NCBI GenBank assembly: GCA_028277985.1
Contig: JANQFG010000049.1
Span: forward strand, 1-53,483
Source: a bacterium
GTDB taxonomy: Bacteria > Desulfobacterota > DSWW01
DNA length: 53,483 nucleotides
Direction: 5' to 3'
Position numbers and translations under genes: made by a program. Under the pieces are notes generated by a model. The model had not been told where the DNA came from. It saw only the letters and a program-made list of their open reading frames with translations, and made no database searches. How positions within the stretch are numbered: position 1 is the first letter of the stretch; each line of letters starts with the position of its first letter. Below, piece after piece: positions 48,276-53,483 of the stretch.

Positions 48276-50336
48276 TCAAAAACTCCATGTGACCTTCCCG
48301 TAAACGCTTCGTTGTACTTCATAGGCCGAGATTGGAAAACTTAGCTCGGGCTCGAATTCAGCATGCCGGTCCTCGATCAGGTTCTGTCCGACGATGGAGA
48401 ACTCGAGCCAATCGAACGGCCTCCCACCGATCCGAATGTCCATGGTGATGTAACTGCTGACATCTTGACTAGGAAGTCGATCCACATAACGGACCCAGGC
48501 ATCGAGGGCAAAGCCCCTGGGCAGGTCCATGGAGGATCGAATCGAGAGTTGATGATGAGGACTGTCTCCCTCGGCGCTCTCGCTAGTCACATCCGTGCTG
48601 TCCTCATCGACATGAAGTTGTATCTGAAGGAACGTATAGGCCGCCATAAGGGACCACCACGGGAGGGGTTTAAGCTCCGTGGCCAACTCTACCCCATAGG
48701 TCTCCCCATCCATCTTGTTGTCCAAGAGTATGGGAACGACAATGTGGGGGAGTCCCGGAGAAAACGCAAAAGATGGGTCTCCGATCTCGGTGCTACGCAA
48801 GTTGTCGTAGACGTTGTAGAAGACGGCAAGATCGAGTGTGAGTCGATTCCACAGCGAAAAGCGATATCCGCCCTCACAGGCGAGAAGCTCTTCGGATCTC
48901 AGGTCATTGTTGCCGATCATGCCGATCTGCACCGGAAAGGGCAGAGATGACGGAAGAGACGGGAGGGCGGTGAAATCACTGCCCGGAGGAACCACGGCGA
49001 TTTCATTGAAAACTACGTCATGCTCAATGCGAGAGGGCGTGCGGACCGCTCGCGCTACCGAGGTCCAGAGGGTGTGACCCTCCTGAAGGATCCACAAAAG
49101 GCGGCCGCTCGGCTGAATCTCGAAACCCGTATAGTCATTGTGCTCGAACTTGGATCCAAGGGTAAGGTACAGGCGATCCGGAACCAGGGTGGTCTCGTCC
49201 TGCACAAAGGCGCTGAACAGGTGATCCTCACGGCTATCGTCAAGGAGTTCAATCCCCTTGGCCTTTTCCTGGGAGAATCGATATCCGAGGCCCCAAATGA
49301 TCTCCTGAGCCTTGAGAAGCCTGAATCTGTGCTGGAACTCCGCGTCGACCGTATGCCGGGCTCCCCCAGTGGTCACCTGCTCTCTCTCGGTACGTTCATA
49401 GTAGAGTTGGAGGGTCATATCAGAGGCTTCGGAAAAGTCGTGCGTCCACCGGCTCAACAGATGTCCTCCGAAGACCTCGACGTCAGCGTCTACAATCTCA
49501 GCAAAGGGTGGCACGAGCATGGGCGGGAGAGACCTTTCGCCCATGGCGCCGTCGTAGATGTCTCCCTGCAATGTAAGTGTGTGCCGGTGCGACGGCTCAA
49601 TGTCGGCGCGGAAACCGGCTCGGAAGGAGCGCCAGTCATCGGCCCCATCCTCTCCGGAAGAGTCGACAAAATGATCCCGGTTGAAGTATTTCGCATAGAT
49701 GCGCCAGTGACCGTCCGAACCCAGCTCATTGCCGTGTCGTGCACCGACAAACCCGTGCTCTTCGGTCCCAATGCCTCCACTCACCAGGGTCCCCTGTGTG
49801 CCCCTTGCCTCTTTGGTGATGATGTTGATGACTCCATTGACCGCATTGGCGCCCCATACACTCGCCCCGGGGCCACGAATGACTTCGATGCGGTCGATGT
49901 CCTCCATGAAGGTGTCTTGTACGTTCCAGAAGACCCCCGAAAACAGGGGTGTGTAGACACTGCGGCCATCGATCAGGACCAGGAGCTTGTTGGCAAAACG
50001 ACCGTTGAACCCCCGAGACGTGATCGCCCATTTGTTCGAATCGATCCTTGCCACCTGGAGGCCGGGTACCATGCGTAACGCCTCCGGGATGCTGGTGACC
50101 CCGGATCGTCGAATGTCCTCGGCGGTAACCACGAAGACGGCAGCCGGTGCTTCAAACAGCTTCTGAGACTTCTTCGCCACAGAGGTGATTTCTATCTCCA
50201 TCAGCTCTTCCAGGCTCAGGTCCGTGAAGTCCTCCTCCGTCGGGACGGAGGCATAAACTCCCACGGACCCGAAGGCAAACAGGAAGATCGCGGCAAGGAG
50301 CGTATACCTCTTGAAGTATTCGCTCCTTCTACACAT
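48276..50336 (-). CDS. TonB-dependent receptor
   Basis: The 686-residue protein has a signal peptide (about 1-30, ending VYAS), a plug domain (residues about 40-165; AAVFVVTAEDIRRSGVTSIP; LVLIDGRSVYTPLFSGVFW; IEVIRGPGASVWGANAVNGV) and a 22-strand-type barrel ending YGKVTWSF. It imports a scarce ligand across the outer membrane with TonB energy or signals its presence. ATG at 50336 is preferred; a much longer upstream extension lies inside the preceding receptor gene. It follows its paralogue by 17 bases and lies 70 bases before yfiR. The plug type occurs widely next to yfiR and sensor kinases, so a sensing role is plausible. The ligand is unknown. Confidence 0.92.
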   Translation of the reverse strand: MCRRSEYFKRYTLLAAIFLFAFGSVGVYASVPTEEDFTDLSLEELMEIEITSVAKKSQKLFEAPAAVFVVTAEDIRRSGVTSIPEALRMVPGLQVARIDSNKWAITSRGFNGRFANKLLVLIDGRSVYTPLFSGVFWNVQDTFMEDIDRIEVIRGPGASVWGANAVNGVINIITKEARGTQGTLVSGGIGTEEHGFVGARHGNELGSDGHWRIYAKYFNRDHFVDSSGEDGADDWRSFRAGFRADIEPSHRHTLTLQGDIYDGAMGERSLPPMLVPPFAEIVDADVEVFGGHLLSRWTHDFSEASDMTLQLYYERTEREQVTTGGARHTVDAEFQHRFRLLKAQEIIWGLGYRFSQEKAKGIELLDDSREDHLFSAFVQDETTLVPDRLYLTLGSKFEHNDYTGFEIQPSGRLLWILQEGHTLWTSVARAVRTPSRIEHDVVFNEIAVVPPGSDFTALPSLPSSLPFPVQIGMIGNNDLRSEELLACEGGYRFSLWNRLTLDLAVFYNVYDNLRSTEIGDPSFAFSPGLPHIVVPILLDNKMDGETYGVELATELKPLPWWSLMAAYTFLQIQLHVDEDSTDVTSESAEGDSPHHQLSIRSSMDLPRGFALDAWVRYVDRLPSQDVSSYITMDIRIGGRPFDWLEFSIVGQNLIEDRHAEFEPELSFPISAYEVQRSVYGKVTWSF

Positions 50337-50353
50337 CACGTTTCCACATGTTC

Positions 50354-52444
50354 CTAGAACTGCCATGTCACTTTGCCGTACACGCCTCGCTGGACTTCGA
50401 GGGCTGACGTAGGGACGTAGGCCTCTGGGATATATTCCGTACGCTGTGGATCCAAGAGGTTCTGGCCCACCACAGACAATTCCAGGCCCTCGACAGGGCT
50501 CCACCCGAGCCTGACATCCATGCTTGCATAACCGGGAATTGCCTGGCTCGGAAGGCCATCCACATACCGCAACCATAGATCGACTTCCAGAGAGTGGGGC
50601 AGATCCATTGACGAGCGCACGGAAACCTGGTGGTGCGGGCTGTCCCCTTCCGCCGATTCGGCCGTTAGGTTTGCGCGCCCTGGGGCCATGCCGACCCCTT
50701 CCGCATCCGTGCTGTCTTCGTCGAGATGGAGCTGCATCTGAAGAAACGTATACGATCCTTTTAGGACCCACCAATCGAAAAGGCTCAAGGAAGCCGCCAG
50801 TTCCACCCCGTAGGTTTCCCCGTCCATCTTGTTGCCTGCCTGCAAGGGGATCACGATATAAGGCAAACCGGGCCCCTCTGCCACGTACGGAGCCATGAAT
50901 TCCACGGTGCGCAGGTTGTCATAGATGTTGTAGAAGCCCGCCAGATCGAGAGAGATCCGGTCCACAGGCTGCGTCCGGAAGCCGAATTCGAATGCGGTCA
51001 GCTCCTCCGACTTAAAATCGCGATTTCCTAGAAACGACACAAGGACCAATGGGGAAAGGGGAAAGATCTCACCGGGTTCGATGACGCCGGCATCTTGCCG
51101 GATGCCGGTCTCGGCGAAAGAGGGCGTTCGGACGGCTCGGGACACAGAGGTCCAGATCGTGTTCCGCTCGGCTACTTCCCAGATCATCTTTGCGGTTGGT
51201 TGAACCTCGAAACCGGTGAATTCGTTCTGCTCGAACTTGGATCCCAACACCAGCCCGAGCTGATCCCTCAGAAGCCCAAATTCGCCCTGCACGAAGCCAC
51301 TCAGAATGTGATCTTCAGGCTTCCCCTCTTGGAAGGTCAGTCTGTCCAGGCCCACTCGGTTATAGCGGTACCCGATGCCCCAGCTCACTTCATGCCGCCC
51401 GAGCAGGCGGAACCGATGTTGGAAGTCCAGATCGATCGTCTCCTCCACTGTGTCGGCCACGATGTTGCTGCGATAGGTTCGGTCATAGAAGAATTGAAAG
51501 ACCGTATCCGAAGACTCGGAAACCTCGTGAGCCCATCGACCAAGCAAGTACCCCCCACTCACAAGCGTATCTACCTTCACCGTCTGCGAGTAGGGGGGAA
51601 CAAGGGAGGTGAGGTCGAATTGACTCCCCACGTCCCCATTGTGGATGTCCCCGGAGAGGGTAAGCGTATCCTTACCGGAGGGCTCGAAGTCTGCGCGAAA
51701 TCCCGCTCGAAACATGTCCCAATCATCAAATCCGTCCTCTCCGGATGGAAATACGGTACTGTCTCGATTGAAGTACTTTCCGTAGAACCTCCAATGACCT
51801 TTGTCCCCCATTTTTCCGCCATGCCGGAACGAGACGAACCCCTGCTCTTCGGTTCCGACACCTCCGTTCAACAGGGTGCCTTGGGTGTCCTTTGCGGTCT
51901 TCGTGATGATGTTGATGACCCCATTGACCGCGTTGGCCCCCCAAAGGCTTGCCCCAGGCCCACGAATGACCTCGATGCGATCAATGTCCTCCAAAAGGGT
52001 GTCCCGAGTTTCCCAGAACACACCGGAGAACAGGGGCGTGTACACGCTCCTGCCGTCGATCAGAACCAACAGCTTGTTCGAATAGCGACCGTTGAAGCCC
52101 CGGGACGTGACCGCCCACCTGTTCGAATTCAACCGACTCACCTGAAGCCCGGGCACCATGCGCAGCGCCTCCGGGATGCTCGTGACCCCGGAACGCCGGA
52201 GGTCCTCTGCCGTGATCACGAAGATCGCTGCAGCGGTCTCCGAGAGTTTCTGAGGCTTCTTCGCAACGGAAAAGACCTTGATCTCCATCAGCTCTTCAAG
52301 GCTCAGAGCCGTGAGATCGTCTGTCACGTCTTCAGAGGCCATGAGACTCAGCGGCTGCAGGCACACCAGGCAGACCAGGAGTAGATGAAAAGCTGCCTTC
52401 GCTTCTCCGTTGTGTGCGAAAGCCCGGCCCGCACGCAGCATCAT
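50354..52444 (-). CDS. TonB-dependent receptor, paralogue of the next gene
   Basis: The 696-residue protein has an N-terminal signal (ending LMASE), the same plug motifs as its neighbour (AAIFVITAEDLRRSGVTSIP; LVLIDGRSVYTPLFSGVFW; IEVIRGPGASLWGANAVNGV) and a barrel ending YGKVTWQF. The two receptors align over their whole length, with extra residues in one late extracellular loop here (around DSTDAEGVGMAPGRANL). ATG 52444 is used because GAGGGCGG precedes it; a longer start at 52483 has none. It belongs to the group of TonB receptor, YfiR and kinase genes. Ligand unknown. Confidence 0.92.
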   Translation of the reverse strand: MMLRAGRAFAHNGEAKAAFHLLLVCLVCLQPLSLMASEDVTDDLTALSLEELMEIKVFSVAKKPQKLSETAAAIFVITAEDLRRSGVTSIPEALRMVPGLQVSRLNSNRWAVTSRGFNGRYSNKLLVLIDGRSVYTPLFSGVFWETRDTLLEDIDRIEVIRGPGASLWGANAVNGVINIITKTAKDTQGTLLNGGVGTEEQGFVSFRHGGKMGDKGHWRFYGKYFNRDSTVFPSGEDGFDDWDMFRAGFRADFEPSGKDTLTLSGDIHNGDVGSQFDLTSLVPPYSQTVKVDTLVSGGYLLGRWAHEVSESSDTVFQFFYDRTYRSNIVADTVEETIDLDFQHRFRLLGRHEVSWGIGYRYNRVGLDRLTFQEGKPEDHILSGFVQGEFGLLRDQLGLVLGSKFEQNEFTGFEVQPTAKMIWEVAERNTIWTSVSRAVRTPSFAETGIRQDAGVIEPGEIFPLSPLVLVSFLGNRDFKSEELTAFEFGFRTQPVDRISLDLAGFYNIYDNLRTVEFMAPYVAEGPGLPYIVIPLQAGNKMDGETYGVELAASLSLFDWWVLKGSYTFLQMQLHLDEDSTDAEGVGMAPGRANLTAESAEGDSPHHQVSVRSSMDLPHSLEVDLWLRYVDGLPSQAIPGYASMDVRLGWSPVEGLELSVVGQNLLDPQRTEYIPEAYVPTSALEVQRGVYGKVTWQF

Positions 52445-52521
52445 GATTCCGCCCTCAACAGGTTGAGATCCTGTCCGGTTCACTGTTCAGCTCGTTCTGG
52501 AGGTCCCGTGCCCTTCCTCGA

Positions 52522-53483
52522 TCAAGCAGCCTCTTCCTCCGGCTCCACTGCCTCGCTTGGGGGAGCCCCTGTCCCCCGTGCCGGCCTCAACCATCGCGCC
52601 AGTACCGTGCCCAGCTGATCCTGGCTGAAGGGCTTGGCCAGATAGTCGTCCATGCCCGCGGCCAGGCATCTGTCCCGGTCCCCCTCCATGGCGTGTGCCG
52701 TCAGGGCTACGATCGGCAAGTGTGTCTCCTCCCCTACGGCCTGTTGCTCGGTTTCGCGGATCCACTCCGTGGCCTGGTATCCGTCTATTTCCGGCATCTG
52801 GCAATCCATCAGAATCAAATCGAAATCGCTCCTCGAAACAGCATCCACGACCTCCCGGCCGTTGGCTGCAAGCTCGACCCGGCACCCAAGGGCCTCGAGC
52901 ATGCCCATAGCCACCTCCTGGTTGACCGGGTTGTCTTCGGCCAGCAAAATCCGGACGTCGAGCCTGTCTTGCGCCGACAAAGGTTGCTCGACGCTCGCCG
53001 CCAACGTGACCGGACCCTGCATCACGCCGACCAGGCAGTTGTACAGCTGGGAGGCGCGGACCGGCTTGGTCAACCACGCGGAAATGCCGGCTTCGGCCCT
53101 GTCCGTCTCGCCCAGCGTCATGTCCACCGAAGTCAGGATGATCCTTCGCGCTTTCCTTAGGACGAGGTTCTGCTCCATGGTCGAGGCTACTTCGAGCCCG
53201 TCCATGCCCGGCATGTGGTAGTCGAGAATGACCAGATCGTAAGGGTCTCCACCCTCGGCAGCCCTTCTGAGCGCCTCAAGGGCCTCGGCCCCGCTTGCGA
53301 CACGGCCGTTTCGCGCGCCCCAGGACACAATTTGCTGATGGAGAATCTCTCGGTTGGTCTTGTTGTCATCCACCACGAGGACGCGCAGGCTCTTCAGGTC
53401 GCGGGCCGGCAGATCTGAAACCCGGCCCGACGCAGTGCCCTTTTCCAGGTGTGCGGTGAACCAGAAAGAGGAGCCGCCGCCGG
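52522..53483 (-). CDS. Hybrid histidine kinase, C-terminal part (start beyond the window)
   Basis: The visible 320 residues start at the end of a HATPase domain (GGGSSFWFTAHLEKG) and continue with REC1 ([44 protein letters not shown]) and REC2 ([55 protein letters not shown]). The sequence is closest to the kinase at 39592-42897 among those in the window. Unlike all the paralogues with double RECs, it ends without an HPt domain (last residues EPEEEAA). It may hand phosphate to another protein's HPt. It ends 77 bases ahead of the TonB-receptor start. Confidence 0.9.
   Translation of the reverse strand, partial: GGGSSFWFTAHLEKGTASGRVSDLPARDLKSLRVLVVDDNKTNREILHQQIVSWGARNGRVASGAEALEALRRAAEGGDPYDLVILDYHMPGMDGLEVASTMEQNLVLRKARRIILTSVDMTLGETDRAEAGISAWLTKPVRASQLYNCLVGVMQGPVTLAASVEQPLSAQDRLDVRILLAEDNPVNQEVAMGMLEALGCRVELAANGREVVDAVSRSDFDLILMDCQMPEIDGYQATEWIRETEQQAVGEETHLPIVALTAHAMEGDRDRCLAAGMDDYLAKPFSQDQLGTVLARWLRPARGTGAPPSEAVEPEEEAA

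Noticed and set aside
50337..50774. N-terminal extension of the first TonB receptor
   Set aside because: It lies within the coding sequence of the preceding receptor and is not hydrophobic or signal-like; the signal peptide begins after 50336.

Overview
The window looks like a chromosomal segment of a GC-rich, Gram-negative anaerobe, most plausibly a deltaproteobacterium (Desulfobacterota). Supporting this are outer-membrane beta-barrels and TonB-dependent receptors, a stand-alone small siroheme sulfite reductase, an HdrD-like CCG/4Fe-4S protein, a dienoyl-CoA-reductase-type flavoenzyme, a class III CoA-transferase and corrinoid methyltransferase genes. The taxonomic call is inference; no rRNA or tRNA gene is visible.

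Left part (1-11 kb). An insertion-sequence end relic precedes a 559-residue protein that joins a catalytically dead REP-associated (Y1) transposase to a TetR regulator. A strong promoter with a palindromic operator-like site then drives a two-gene operon for a corrinoid protein and a UroD-fold methyltransferase. Next come an OmpA-domain protein, a CoA-transferase, a small secreted protein, a split-barrel flavin-type protein, a beta-barrel protein and an Old Yellow Enzyme/FadH-like oxidoreductase.

Middle part (11-26.4 kb). A secreted protein with 29 leucine-rich repeats lies beside a truncated copy of its own 3' end. Upstream on the minus strand are two linked operons: (i) corrinoid protein, COG0523 GTPase, His-rich unknown, hydantoinase/oxoprolinase-like ATPase and UroD-type methyltransferase; (ii) alanine dehydrogenase, saccharopine-dehydrogenase-like protein and HdrD-like Fe-S protein. 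The promoters of both carry nearly the same palindrome (TTGAACnCTGTnCAA) between or over the -35 and -10 boxes, so they are probably one regulon. The substrate is unknown; a methylated amino compound is a reasonable guess. A GldA/GldF/GldG-like ABC operon diverges from it and converges on the small sulfite reductase gene.

Right part (26.6-53.5 kb). This is an unusually dense signalling island, all on the minus strand: two TonB receptors, YfiR, a CHASE8 hybrid kinase, a porin, a small periplasmic binding protein, three more hybrid kinases carrying HPt domains, one REC-kinase, a diguanylate cyclase and a degenerate GGDEF-REC-HD-GYP protein, plus a cut-off hybrid kinase at the window edge. Many junctions are 4-base ATGA overlaps. 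No DNA-binding response regulator is present, so the visible outputs are cyclic-di-GMP synthesis and breakdown. The kinases are recent paralogues; two of them share a perfect 38-base stretch.
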